Shown in pieces: positions 35,014-43,440 of a stretch of 64,000 nucleotides of DNA. The position numbers and the translations under genes are program-made. Every line of letters begins with the position of its first letter. Within the stretch, counting starts at the first letter, position 1. A model generated the notes under the pieces. That model was not told where the DNA came from, ran no database searches, and worked only from the letters and a program-made list of their open reading frames with translations. This DNA is from Mycolicibacterium sphagni (lineage in GTDB: Bacteria; Actinomycetota; Actinomycetes; Mycobacteriales; Mycobacteriaceae), in assembly GCF_013337765.1 (NCBI RefSeq), contig NZ_VBSB01000035.1, positions 310,001 to 374,000 on the forward strand, read 5' to 3'.

Positions 35014-35840
35014 CGAGCGCACGTCAAGCCCGCCCGGTGGTCCTGCTGCGCCCGGTACCCGGTACCTCGCCGATCCATCAGCTGTGGGCGGGCACCAAAA
35101 TAATTGTCGTCCTCGGCTTTTCGGCCCTGCTGGCGTTCTACCCGGATTGGGTGCCGCTGGCGCTGGTCACGATCCTCATTGGCATCGCGATTCGGATGGC
35201 ACGCATCCCGCGCGGCGTCGTGCCGTCGGTGCCGACATGGCTGTGGATTCTGCTGTTACTGGGCGCGGTCACCGCGACCATCGGCGGCGGAAGCCCGGAA
35301 CTGCACCTGGGGTCCTACGACATCGCGCTCGGCGGCCTGCTGAAGTTCGTGCGGATCACCGTGGTCTCGTTCGTGTTGTTGGCGCTGGGCATGTTGGTGT
35401 CGTGGACGACGAACGTCGCCGATGTCGCACCCGCCGTGGCACGACTGGGCCGGCCGCTGAAGGTGTTCCGCGTCCCGGTTGACGACTGGGCGGTCGCACT
35501 TGCCTTGTCGCTGCGGGCCTTTCCGATGCTGCTCGACGAGTTTCGGTTGCTGTATGCCGCGCGTCGGCTGCGTCCGCGGCCGGTGCTGACCAGCCGCCGG
35601 GCCCGCCGCAGGCGCTGGGCCATCGAGATGGTGGACTTGCTGGCAGCAGGCATCACTGTGGCGCTGCGCCGCGCCGACGAGATGGGTGATGCGATCACCA
35701 CACGCGGTGGGACCGGAATGATCTCGGCGGCGCCGTCCGGCCCGCGCGGGGCCGACTGGATGGTGCTGACGATCTCGGCGTTGGTGTGTCTGGTCTCGGT
35801 GGTCCTGCAGGCGACGGTGCTGGCGGGTATGGGGATCTAG
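35010..35840 (+). CDS. ecfT: ECF transporter T component (EcfT), Rv2325c-like
   Basis: 276 residues from ATG 35010, coupled to the upstream ATPase gene. Hydrophobic segments at TKIIVVLGFSALLAFYPDW, LWILLLLGAVTATIGGG, ITVVSFVLLALGMLVSW and a C-terminal one. The two coupling-helix arginine motifs of EcfT are seen as YAARRLRPRP and, near ALRRADEMGDAITTRGG, the ARG-like segment. It converts ATPase movement into S-component toppling. The 3' end overlaps the uspC end by 4 bp. Confidence 0.92.
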   Translation: MTSARQARPVVLLRPVPGTSPIHQLWAGTKIIVVLGFSALLAFYPDWVPLALVTILIGIAIRMARIPRGVVPSVPTWLWILLLLGAVTATIGGGSPELHLGSYDIALGGLLKFVRITVVSFVLLALGMLVSWTTNVADVAPAVARLGRPLKVFRVPVDDWAVALALSLRAFPMLLDEFRLLYAARRLRPRPVLTSRRARRRRWAIEMVDLLAAGITVALRRADEMGDAITTRGGTGMISAAPSGPRGADWMVLTISALVCLVSVVLQATVLAGMGI

Positions 35841-37111
35841 CGCGCGGCGGCAGCGTTGGCCGCCTGCTGGGCAGCTGCCAGCGCCTCGGTGACCGGCGTT
35901 CGGCCCAGGAACATCTCGTCGAAGTACGGCTTGATCGCCTGATACCCGGCGGCGAAACCGGCGCCACCCGGCGCGGCGATGCGCGGGCCGTCGAGCACGC
36001 TGAAGAACGGCCGCACGTCCACTCCCTTGGCCGACCAATAGTCGAAATACACCGCCTGGGCCGGCAGGACCGCGGGGATGGCCGCACCCTGTCGGCCGAT
36101 GTACTCGTTGCCGCGGGTGCTACCCAGCCAGGCCAGCACCTGGCGCACCGCATCGGGATGGCGGCTGGCCGGATTGCCCGCAGCGACAATGCCGTTGGTG
36201 ACGCTGACGCGCCCTGCGGGCCCGGTTGGCAGCAGCGCCACCCCCCAGCGGAACGTCGCTCGCTCGGCCACCTGAGCCAGGTTGTAGGTGCCCGACTGGA
36301 ACAGCGCCATCCGCCCGGACAGGAACTGATTGCGGGAGAAGTCGCCGTTGTCGTTGGTGTCCGACGCGGGCGGCGCGACCTGATCGGTGTTGATCAGACC
36401 GACGACGTAGCGGAATGCGGTGGCGGCCTGCGGGTTGTCGAAGGCGAACCGGTCACCGTCGGAGAACACGCCGCCCGCCGAGCCGATGTAGTTCAGGTAG
36501 ATCGCCTGTAAGTCGTTGGCGGCGTTGTAGCCCCACTGCCTCCCGTGGGTGAGGCGTTTGAGCATGGGCCGCAGCGTGTCGACGCTCGCGTCGGGATCCC
36601 AGCGCAGCGTATCCAGGTCGGCCGGTTCGACACCCTCGGCGGCCAGCAGATCGGCGTTGTAGTACAGGGCGATTCCGGCATCGGTCAGCTGCGGGACACC
36701 CCATAGCTTGCCGCCGCGGGTGAACTGGGCGACCACCGACGGATCCCAGTCCGCGCTGGGCTCGATGACCATCAGCCGGTCGTTGTCGGCGTATTCGGCG
36801 ACATTGGCGTTATTGATCCAGAAGATGTCGTCGGCGCCGCCGCCGGCCACATCGGTGCGCAGGGTGGTGAAGTAACTGGCGTAGGGAACAACATTGGTGC
36901 GCAGTTCGATGTCGGGGTGGGTGCGGGTGAACTCTGTGAATGAGTCTGCATAGGCGGCGGCGACCGCGGGGTCCCACAGTCGCACCGTGACAATGGTTTT
37001 CCCGGACGGCCCGTCGGTGCGGCCCAGCACCAGCGCGCCGGCGACGAGCAGCAGCGCGACCGTGATCAGCCCAGCCAGTACTCTCGTGGAGGACCGTGGC
37101 GGCCAGCTCAT
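35837..37111 (-). CDS. uspC: Extracellular sugar-binding protein UspC
   Basis: 424 residues from ATG 37111. One N-terminal hydrophobic segment (LAGLITVALLLVAGALVLG) without a lipobox cysteine, so a signal anchor or a cleaved signal. The rest is a family-1 solute-binding protein (VTVRLWDPAVAAAYADSFTEF; KLWGVPQLTDAGIALYYNADLLAAEGV; FLSGRMALFQSGTYN). In M. tuberculosis Rv2318 binds amino-sugar ligands. The start overlaps the uspB stop (ATGA). Confidence 0.92.
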   Translation of the reverse strand: MSWPPRSSTRVLAGLITVALLLVAGALVLGRTDGPSGKTIVTVRLWDPAVAAAYADSFTEFTRTHPDIELRTNVVPYASYFTTLRTDVAGGGADDIFWINNANVAEYADNDRLMVIEPSADWDPSVVAQFTRGGKLWGVPQLTDAGIALYYNADLLAAEGVEPADLDTLRWDPDASVDTLRPMLKRLTHGRQWGYNAANDLQAIYLNYIGSAGGVFSDGDRFAFDNPQAATAFRYVVGLINTDQVAPPASDTNDNGDFSRNQFLSGRMALFQSGTYNLAQVAERATFRWGVALLPTGPAGRVSVTNGIVAAGNPASRHPDAVRQVLAWLGSTRGNEYIGRQGAAIPAVLPAQAVYFDYWSAKGVDVRPFFSVLDGPRIAAPGGAGFAAGYQAIKPYFDEMFLGRTPVTEALAAAQQAANAAAAR

Positions 37112-37920
37112 TTCAGCCCCGTGACGACGATCGAGCGCACGATCTGGCGCTGGAACACCAGAAACAGCGCGATCAGCGGGACGATCGCCACAGTTGTTGC
37201 CGCCATCACCAACGTCCACTGCGCGTTGTACTGGGTCTGCAGCCCGGCCGTCGCGACCGTCAGCACCCGCCAGGTGCCACCGCTGGTGATGACCAGCGGC
37301 CACATGAACGAATTCCATTGTGAAACAACGGTGATCAACGTCAGTGTCACCAAGATCGGCTTGCTGGCCGGCAACACCACGTGCACGATCACATCCAGGG
37401 TGTTGGCGCCGTCCAGGCGGGCGGCGTTGATCAGGTCGGCGGGGATGCCGCGAAAGTACTCGCGCAGCAGGAAGATCGCGTACGGCGAACCGAACAGGAA
37501 CGGCAACACCAACGCCCAGACCGTGTTCCGCAACCCCAGCTCGGCCATCATCAGATATAGCGGAACGACGGTGACGGTGCCCGGCACCATCAGCGTCGCG
37601 ATGTACACCCAGAACAACGTGTCACGGCCAGTGAACTCCAGGCGCGCGAACGCATAGCCCGCCAGCACCGAGAACGTCAGCTGCGCCAGCGTGATCATCG
37701 CCGTCATCAGCGCGGTGACCGCCAGTGCCCGGCCGAATCCGGCGTCACCGAGCCCGGCGTAGTTGGCCAGCGTCGGCGGGTTGGGCAGCGACAGCGTTGT
37801 GCCGGTGGCGAACTGCTGCGCGGTGGTGAACGACGTCAGCAGGCCCAACCCGAACGGGGCCAGGGTGATCAACGCACCGGCCAGCAGCCCTAGGTAGATC
37901 AGCGCGTTACGTGAGGTCAT
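37108..37920 (-). CDS. uspB: Sugar ABC transporter permease UspB
   Basis: 270 residues, six membrane helices. The binding-protein-dependent permease EAA loop reads EYFRGIPADLINAARLDGANTLDVIVHVVLP. It belongs to the MalG-like family and pairs with UspA. The start overlaps the uspA stop by 14 bp. No ATPase gene is present in the operon; as in M. tuberculosis, a shared ATPase elsewhere is presumably used. Confidence 0.93.
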   Translation of the reverse strand: MTSRNALIYLGLLAGALITLAPFGLGLLTSFTTAQQFATGTTLSLPNPPTLANYAGLGDAGFGRALAVTALMTAMITLAQLTFSVLAGYAFARLEFTGRDTLFWVYIATLMVPGTVTVVPLYLMMAELGLRNTVWALVLPFLFGSPYAIFLLREYFRGIPADLINAARLDGANTLDVIVHVVLPASKPILVTLTLITVVSQWNSFMWPLVITSGGTWRVLTVATAGLQTQYNAQWTLVMAATTVAIVPLIALFLVFQRQIVRSIVVTGLK

Positions 37921-38788
37921 AGCTGATCCGCTTGCGGAAGTAGAGGTGCTGGACGATCGTCGCGCCGACCAGGATGACGAACAACACCAGCGCCATCACC
38001 GCGGCCCGTCCGATCGCCGCGGCTCCGAACGCCTCGGCGTAGATGCGGTGCGCCACCAGATCGGTGTGCCCGGCGGGCCCGCCACCGGTCAGTGCGTACA
38101 CGGTGTCGAACACCTGCGCCGCGCTGACGATGCCGGTGACCGAGACGAAGAACAGCGTCGGGCGCAGCATCGGCAGGGTGATATGCCAGAACCGCTGCCA
38201 GCTCGTCGCGCCGTCGAGCCGTGCGGCGGCGTGGATCTGCGGCGGGATCGCCAGGATGCCGGCCAGGAAGAACAGCGTCACGTACCCGACGTTGGTCCAC
38301 ACCGTCACCGCCGAGACCACCGGCAGTGCCAGCCCCGGATCGGTCAGCCATTCGATGCGGTGGTCCAGCAGAGTGCTCACCGCGCCGTCGGTCGGCGCCA
38401 GGATCCAATGCCACAGCACCCCGACCGCCAGCGGCGAACACACCCACGGCACCACGTACAGGGCCCGGAACACGCCGCTTCCCGGCAGCTCGCGGGCCAG
38501 CAGTGCGGCGGCGGCTAAACCGAGGACGATCTGGGTAGGAACGACAATCGCGATGAAGATCAGCGTCACCAACAGCGAATTGCCGAAACTGGCGTCGGTG
38601 AGCACCGAACGCCAATTGTCCAGCCCCACATAGCGGATCGGGCCCAGCAGATCCCAGCGATGCAGGCTCAGCCAGACCACCACCAGCATGGGCAGCAGCA
38701 GGAAGCACACGACCCCGAACAGGCTCGGCGCCAGCAGCGCATACCCCAGCAGGGTGGAGCGCACACGCCGAGTGGTCACCTTGGCCAT
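37907..38788 (-). CDS. uspA: Sugar ABC transporter permease UspA
   Basis: 293 residues, MalF-like, six membrane helices. EAA loop: AIPPQIHAAARLDGATSWQRFWHITLPMLRPTLFF; typical FDTVYALTGGGP near the C-terminus. The start ATG 38788 (MAKVTTRRVRSTLLGYALLAP) has no ribosome-binding site: the IS200/IS605 element begins within a few bases of the start codon, so expression of uspABC is probably altered. A GTG at 38779 could be an internal start. Confidence 0.92.
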   Translation of the reverse strand: MAKVTTRRVRSTLLGYALLAPSLFGVVCFLLLPMLVVVWLSLHRWDLLGPIRYVGLDNWRSVLTDASFGNSLLVTLIFIAIVVPTQIVLGLAAAALLARELPGSGVFRALYVVPWVCSPLAVGVLWHWILAPTDGAVSTLLDHRIEWLTDPGLALPVVSAVTVWTNVGYVTLFFLAGILAIPPQIHAAARLDGATSWQRFWHITLPMLRPTLFFVSVTGIVSAAQVFDTVYALTGGGPAGHTDLVAHRIYAEAFGAAAIGRAAVMALVLFVILVGATIVQHLYFRKRISYDLT

Positions 38789-38802
38789 CCGGCGCGCGGG
38801 GA

Positions 38803-38823
38803 CCGGCGGCTTTTAGCCGTCGG
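38803..38823 (+). repeat. Left-end hairpin of the IS200/IS605 element
   Basis: CCGGCGGCT / AGCCGTCGG, nine pairs including one G-U, around a TTT loop. It lies 14 nt inside the predicted left cleavage site, similar to the layout at the left end of IS608. Confidence 0.75.
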
Positions 38824-38878
38824 CGGGTTCCGGCCAGGCAAACAACGTGGCATCGGGTGGGTGTCGGTGTCGCTGCAT

Positions 38879-39301
38879 ATGGTGCATGGTATGTCGCAGC
38901 GCCGGTTTTGCCGTACCCCGGGAGGGGTGTCGTCGCTGAGGTCGCATCTGGTGTGGTGTCCGAAGTGTCGGCACCGGATTCTGGGTGGCCGAGTAGCGGC
39001 CCGCTCTGGGGAGTTGTGGGAGCAGATCGCCGATGAGCACGGCTGGCAGGTCGTGGCCAAGGAAGCGATGCCCGATCACGTGCACCCGTTGGTCAGGGTC
39101 GGCTCGAGCGCCGCGCCAGCGGTGGTGGTGTGTGCGTTCAAGGGCGGCACCTCCCGAGTGCTGCGTCAAGAATTCCCGTACCTACGGGCCCGCGCAAAGG
39201 CGTTGTGGTCGCCGTCGTATGTCGCGGCCTCGGTCGGGTATGTGTCGGGGTCGACGGTGCGCCGCTATATCGAGCGTCAGTGGGATGCGGTGGCATCGTG
39301 A
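38879..39301 (+). CDS. tnpA: IS200/IS605 Y1 transposase TnpA
   Basis: 140 residues from ATG 38879; ATG 38891 is also possible. HUH motif in MPDHVHPLVRVG (His67, His69) and the catalytic tyrosine in STVRRYIERQ (Tyr130). Other family segments are LRSHLVWCPKCRHRIL, FKGGTSRVLRQEFP and SPSYVAASVG. It cuts and joins single-stranded DNA at the element ends. The stop overlaps the tnpB GTG start (GTGA). All catalytic residues appear intact. Confidence 0.92.
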   Translation: MVHGMSQRRFCRTPGGVSSLRSHLVWCPKCRHRILGGRVAARSGELWEQIADEHGWQVVAKEAMPDHVHPLVRVGSSAAPAVVVCAFKGGTSRVLRQEFPYLRARAKALWSPSYVAASVGYVSGSTVRRYIERQWDAVAS

Positions 39302-40485
39302 GACGTTCCTATGTGTTTCGGCTGTGCCCGACCGCACGTCAGCACGTCGCGCTGGCGCACTGTGTGGATTCCCACCGCGAGTTGTACAACGCGGCGCTGC
39401 AGGAGCGCCGCGACGCCTGGTCGCACAGCAAGACTCGCATCAACTACGCGGATCAGTCGGCGCAGCTGAGCGAGATTCGTGCTATGCGCCCGGATCAGTC
39501 GGTGTGGTCGTTTTCCTCGCAACAGGCCACGTTGCGGCGGTTGAACAAGGCGTTCGGTGGGTTCTTTCGCCGGGTGAAGACGGCGAAACCTGGCGTGAAG
39601 GCGGGGTATCCGCGGTTTAAGGGCAAGGCCCGGTTCGATTCGGTGGAGTGGCCCAAAGATGGAGACGGTGCCCGTTGGCTGCCCGAGGCCAAGCGGGTGT
39701 ATCTGCAGGGCATCGGACAGGTGAAAGTCGCGCTGCACCGCCGGGTGCAAGGTCGGGTGAAGACAATCCAGGTCAAACGGCAGGGGCGGCGCTGGATGCT
39801 GGTGCTGTCCTGCGACGAGGTGCCGACGAATCCGCTGCCGGTCACCGGCCGCCAGGCTGGGGTCGACGTAGGGATCGCCAGTTTCGCCACCACCAGTGAC
39901 GGTATGCACATCGACAATCCGCGCTGGGGTCGGGCCGCCGAGGAGAAAGTAACCGCGGCGCAGCAACGATTGCAGCGCGCTGAGCGTGGTTCTGGGAACC
40001 GTCAACGCCGTCGAGAGACTGTGGCGGCGCGGCATCGTAAAATTGCTAATCAGCGCAAGGACTTTCACCACAAGCAGGCACGGGCTCTCGTCGAGTCTTA
40101 CGACCTGCTGGTGGTGGAGGATCTGAAGATCGTCAATATGGTGCGGCGGGCCAAACCCGTGCCCGACCCCGATGACCCCGGCCAGTTCCTCAAGAATGGT
40201 GCCCGGTCGAAGTCCGGGCTGAATAGGAATATCAGCGACGCGGGCTGGGGAGGTTTCGTCTCAAAACTGCGCGCCAAAGCGGAAGAGGCTGGGCGTGTCT
40301 GGATTGAGGTCGACCCCCGGCACACCTCCGACGGCTGCGAGGAATGTGGGTACGCAGCCCGCGAGAACCGCGTCACCCAAGCGGAATTCGTATGCCAGCG
40401 ATGCTCGCATCGCGCTCAAGCAGACGAACACGCTGCACGCAACGTCTTACGGGCTGGACTGGCCCTTCACGCTCAGGCGGCGTGA
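39298..40485 (+). CDS. tnpB: TnpB RNA-guided endonuclease (IS605 OrfB)
   Basis: 395 residues from GTG 39298. RuvC-like triad complete: Asp190 (GVDVGIASF), Glu274 (LLVVEDLKIVNM) and Asp376 (QADEHAARN). The zinc finger uses Cys347, Cys350, Cys366 and Cys369. N-terminal segments RLCPTARQHVALAHCVDSHRELYN and GYPRFKGKARFDSV are family typical. TnpB is programmed by an omega RNA made from the 3' end of its own gene and the right end of the element, so the RNA should end with sequence downstream of 40521. Confidence 0.94.
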   Translation: MRRSYVFRLCPTARQHVALAHCVDSHRELYNAALQERRDAWSHSKTRINYADQSAQLSEIRAMRPDQSVWSFSSQQATLRRLNKAFGGFFRRVKTAKPGVKAGYPRFKGKARFDSVEWPKDGDGARWLPEAKRVYLQGIGQVKVALHRRVQGRVKTIQVKRQGRRWMLVLSCDEVPTNPLPVTGRQAGVDVGIASFATTSDGMHIDNPRWGRAAEEKVTAAQQRLQRAERGSGNRQRRRETVAARHRKIANQRKDFHHKQARALVESYDLLVVEDLKIVNMVRRAKPVPDPDDPGQFLKNGARSKSGLNRNISDAGWGGFVSKLRAKAEEAGRVWIEVDPRHTSDGCEECGYAARENRVTQAEFVCQRCSHRAQADEHAARNVLRAGLALHAQAA

Positions 40486-40492
40486 GAAGAAG

Positions 40493-40512
40493 CTGACGGC
40501 TTCAGCCGTCAG
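40493..40512 (+). repeat. Right-end hairpin of the IS200/IS605 element (omega-RNA region)
   Basis: CTGACGGC-TTCA-GCCGTCAG, a perfect 8-bp stem, 7 nt after the tnpB stop. By analogy with other TnpB systems the omega-RNA scaffold would cover the end of tnpB and this hairpin. Confidence 0.75.
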
Positions 40513-40548
40513 AGAAGTCACTAAAGCGGGTTCATCGACGTGGCAGTT

Positions 40549-40554
40549 ACGGTG
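40549..40554 (+). promoter_or_regulatory. Putative -10 element for tldD
   Basis: TACGGT at 40549-40554 ends 6 nt before the tldD GTG start, the spacing of a leaderless mycobacterial promoter. It lies outside the predicted right end of the IS, so tldD may have kept its own promoter. Confidence 0.35.
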
Positions 40555-40560
40555 TAGCAC

Positions 40561-42075
40561 GTGAGTCCACGTGATGTTGACGCCGACTTCTTGGCCGTTC
40601 CGCGCCATGCGCTGGCCGACGCCGCCCTGTCGGCGGCCCGCGCAGCCGGTGCCAGCTACGCCGACCTGCGCATCCACGCCATCACCACCGAGGTGGTGCA
40701 GCTGCGCGACGGTGAGCTGCAAAGCGCCGTCACCGACCGCGAGATCGGGTTGGCGGTGCGGGTGATCGTCGACGGCACCTGGGGGTTCGCCTCCCACGCC
40801 GAGCTAGCTCCCGAGGTTGCCGCCGACACCGCGCGGCGGGCGGTCGAGGTGGCCACCTCGCTGGCCGCGCTGAACGCCGAGCGCATCGAGCTGGCGCCCG
40901 AACCCGTCTACGCCGACGTGACCTGGGTGTCGAACTACGCTATCGACCCGTTCGCGGTGTCGACCGCCGACAAGATCGCGGTGCTGGGCGAGTACTCCGG
41001 CCGGCTACTGGCCTCCGACGGGGTCGACCACGTCTCGGCGATGGTCAACACCGTCAAGGAACAGGTGTTCTACGCCGATACCTTCGGCTCGTCCATCACC
41101 CAGCAGCGGGTGCGGGTGATGCCGGCGCTGGACGCTGTGGCCGTCGACGCCGCCGCGGGCAGCTTCGAGTCGATGCGGACGCTGGCCCCGCCGATGGCTC
41201 GCGGCTGGGAGGCACTGGCCGGTGACGAGGTGTGGGACTGGAGCACCGAGCTGGCCGAGCTGCCCATCCTGCTGGCCGATAAGACGAAGGCGCCCACCGT
41301 CGTCGCAGGCCCCACCGACCTGGTGATCGATCCGACCAACTTGTGGCTGACCATTCACGAATCCATCGGGCACGCCACCGAATACGACCGTGCGATCGGC
41401 TATGAGGCCGCGTATGCGGGCAGCTCGTTCGCCACCCCGGACAAGCTGAACACGATGCGCTACGGCTCGCCGGTGATGAATGTGACCGCCGACCGCACCG
41501 TCGAATACGGCTTGGCCACAATCGGATACGACGACGAAGGGGTGGCCGCACAGAGCTGGGACCTGGTGCGCGACGGGATTTTTGTCGGCTACCAGCTCGA
41601 TCGGGTGTTCGCGCCACGGCTCGGGCAGGCCCGTTCCAACGGCTGCTCGTATGCCGACTCCGCGCACCACGTTCCGATCCAGCGGATGGCCAACGTCTCC
41701 TTGCAGCCGGGCGCCGACGACCTGAGCACCGACGACCTGATCGCCCGGGTCGATGACGGCATCTACATCGTCGGGGACAAGTCCTGGTCAATTGATATGC
41801 AGCGCTACAACTTCCAGTTCACCGGGCAGCGGTTCTACCGCATCAAGCACGGACGTCTGGACGGCCAGCTGCGCGACGTGGCCTACCAGGCCACCACCAC
41901 CGACTTCTGGAATTCGATGGAAGCCGTTGGCGGACCGTCGACCTGGCTCCTCGGTGGGGCGTTCAACTGCGGCAAGGCCCAACCCGGCCAGGTCGCCGCG
42001 GTGAGCCACGGCTGCCCGTCGGCACTCTTCCGTGGCGTCAATGTGCTCAATACCCGGGAGGAGTCCGGCCGATGA
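40561..42075 (+). CDS. tldD: Metalloprotease TldD homologue
   Basis: 504 residues from GTG 40561 (MSPRDVDADFLAVPRHALADAA). The zinc-binding motif HESIGH is at about 264-269 in TIHESIGHATEYDRAIGYE, and the C-terminal SHGCPSALFRGVNVLNTR is typical. TldD with TldE forms a heterodimeric peptidase that trims unfolded or modified peptides. It corresponds to Rv2315c. The stop overlaps the tldE start (ATGA). Confidence 0.95.
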   Translation: MSPRDVDADFLAVPRHALADAALSAARAAGASYADLRIHAITTEVVQLRDGELQSAVTDREIGLAVRVIVDGTWGFASHAELAPEVAADTARRAVEVATSLAALNAERIELAPEPVYADVTWVSNYAIDPFAVSTADKIAVLGEYSGRLLASDGVDHVSAMVNTVKEQVFYADTFGSSITQQRVRVMPALDAVAVDAAAGSFESMRTLAPPMARGWEALAGDEVWDWSTELAELPILLADKTKAPTVVAGPTDLVIDPTNLWLTIHESIGHATEYDRAIGYEAAYAGSSFATPDKLNTMRYGSPVMNVTADRTVEYGLATIGYDDEGVAAQSWDLVRDGIFVGYQLDRVFAPRLGQARSNGCSYADSAHHVPIQRMANVSLQPGADDLSTDDLIARVDDGIYIVGDKSWSIDMQRYNFQFTGQRFYRIKHGRLDGQLRDVAYQATTTDFWNSMEAVGGPSTWLLGGAFNCGKAQPGQVAAVSHGCPSALFRGVNVLNTREESGR

Positions 42076-43433
42076 TCCCCGCACAGCAGGTCGTCGAGCT
42101 GGCGCTGCAGGCCGCCACCGTCGACGAGGCCATCGTCATCGTGACCGACCGCGCCGAGGCATCCTTGCGGTGGGCCGGGAACTCGATGACCACCAACGGC
42201 GTCTCGACCACCCGATCGACCACCGTGATTTCCATTGTGCGCAAAGGCGATACGTCACACACCGGGGCGATCCGCACCAGCGACGTCAACCCGGCGGCGA
42301 TCGGTGCGCTGGTGGCCGCCGCCGAGGAAGCCGCGCAGGCGGCTCCCGAGGCCAGGGACAGCGCACCGCTGCTGACGGGCAGCGGCACTCCTGACGACTG
42401 GAACGCGGCGGTGCCGGAGACCGGTGCCGCGGTGTTCGCCGACGTCGCCGAATCATTGGCGCGGGGCTTTGGCCGCACTGACCGGCTCTACGGCTACGCC
42501 CATCACGTCGTCGAGACGACGTTCCTGGCCACCTCGACCGGGATCCGGCGGCGCTTCACCCAGCCGACCGGCACGGTGGAGGTCAACGCCAAACGCGATG
42601 GTGCCAGCGCGTGGGCAGGGGTCAGCACGCCGTGGTTCGAAGACGTCTCGACCGATGCGCTGCTCGACGATCTGGCGCTGCGGCTCGGCTGGGCGGCCCG
42701 GACCGTCGAGCTGCCCGCGGGTCGCTACGAGACGCTGATGCCGCCGTCGACGGTGGCCGACATGATGATCTACCTCGGTTGGTCGATGGATGGGCGCGGC
42801 GCCGAGGAGGGCCGTAGCGCGTTGTCGGCGCCCGGCGGCGGAACGCGGGTGGGGGAGAAGCTCACCGAGCTGCCGCTGACGATGTACTCCGACCCGTTCG
42901 CGGCGGGCTTGCAGTGCGCGCCGTTCGTCGCGGCCGCCAGCGGCTCGGAGACGATCTCGGTGTTCGACAACGGCATGGACATCGGCCGGGTGGACTGGAT
43001 CCGCGACGGTGTCATCAACGTGCTGGCCTACCCGCGGGCGGCGGCCGCCGAATTCGGCACCACGCCGGCGATCCCGGCCGACAACCTGCTGATGACCGGC
43101 GGCAGCGCCGATCTGGCTGGCATGGTGGCGGCGACCGAGCGCGGTCTGCTGCTGACCACGCTGTGGTACATCCGCACCGTTGATCCGACCACCCTGCTGC
43201 TGACCGGGCTGACCCGCGACGGCGTCTACCTGATCGAAGACGGTGAAGTCACCGCGGCGGTCAACAACTTCCGCTTCAACGAAAGCCCGCTGGATCTGCT
43301 GCGCCGGGCCACCGAGGCAGGCGTGGCCGAGCCGACGCTGCCCCGGGAATGGGGCGACTGGGCCACCCGCGCGGTGATGCCGACGCTGCGAATCCCCGAC
43401 TTCCACATGTCCTCGGTCAGCCAAGCGCAATAA
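42072..43433 (+). CDS. tldE: TldE/PmbA-family peptidase subunit
   Basis: 453 residues from ATG 42072, overlapping the tldD stop. PmbA-type features: EASLRWAGNSMTTNGVSTTRS, GYAHHVVETTFLATSTGIRRRF, and a C-terminal half with EDGEVTAAVNNFRFNESPLDLL. It has no HExxxH motif, as expected for the non-catalytic partner. It corresponds to Rv2314c. Confidence 0.94.
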   Translation: MIPAQQVVELALQAATVDEAIVIVTDRAEASLRWAGNSMTTNGVSTTRSTTVISIVRKGDTSHTGAIRTSDVNPAAIGALVAAAEEAAQAAPEARDSAPLLTGSGTPDDWNAAVPETGAAVFADVAESLARGFGRTDRLYGYAHHVVETTFLATSTGIRRRFTQPTGTVEVNAKRDGASAWAGVSTPWFEDVSTDALLDDLALRLGWAARTVELPAGRYETLMPPSTVADMMIYLGWSMDGRGAEEGRSALSAPGGGTRVGEKLTELPLTMYSDPFAAGLQCAPFVAAASGSETISVFDNGMDIGRVDWIRDGVINVLAYPRAAAAEFGTTPAIPADNLLMTGGSADLAGMVAATERGLLLTTLWYIRTVDPTTLLLTGLTRDGVYLIEDGEVTAAVNNFRFNESPLDLLRRATEAGVAEPTLPREWGDWATRAVMPTLRIPDFHMSSVSQAQ

Positions 43434-43440
43434 TCCAAAG

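Larger units (their letters stand above)
38789..40521 (+). mobile_element. IS200/IS605-family insertion sequence with tnpA and tnpB
   Basis: The element carries tnpA and tnpB in the same orientation, bounded by subterminal hairpins at 38803-38823 and 40493-40512 that share a CGGCTT..AGCCGTC core. The outer limits are inferred: by the IS608 guide rule, the GGGA before the left hairpin would pair with CCAT (38785-38788) and the GAAG before the right hairpin with TCAC (40518-40521). No target duplication is expected in this family. It lies between divergent uspA and tldD, neighbours in M. tuberculosis. Confidence 0.8.
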
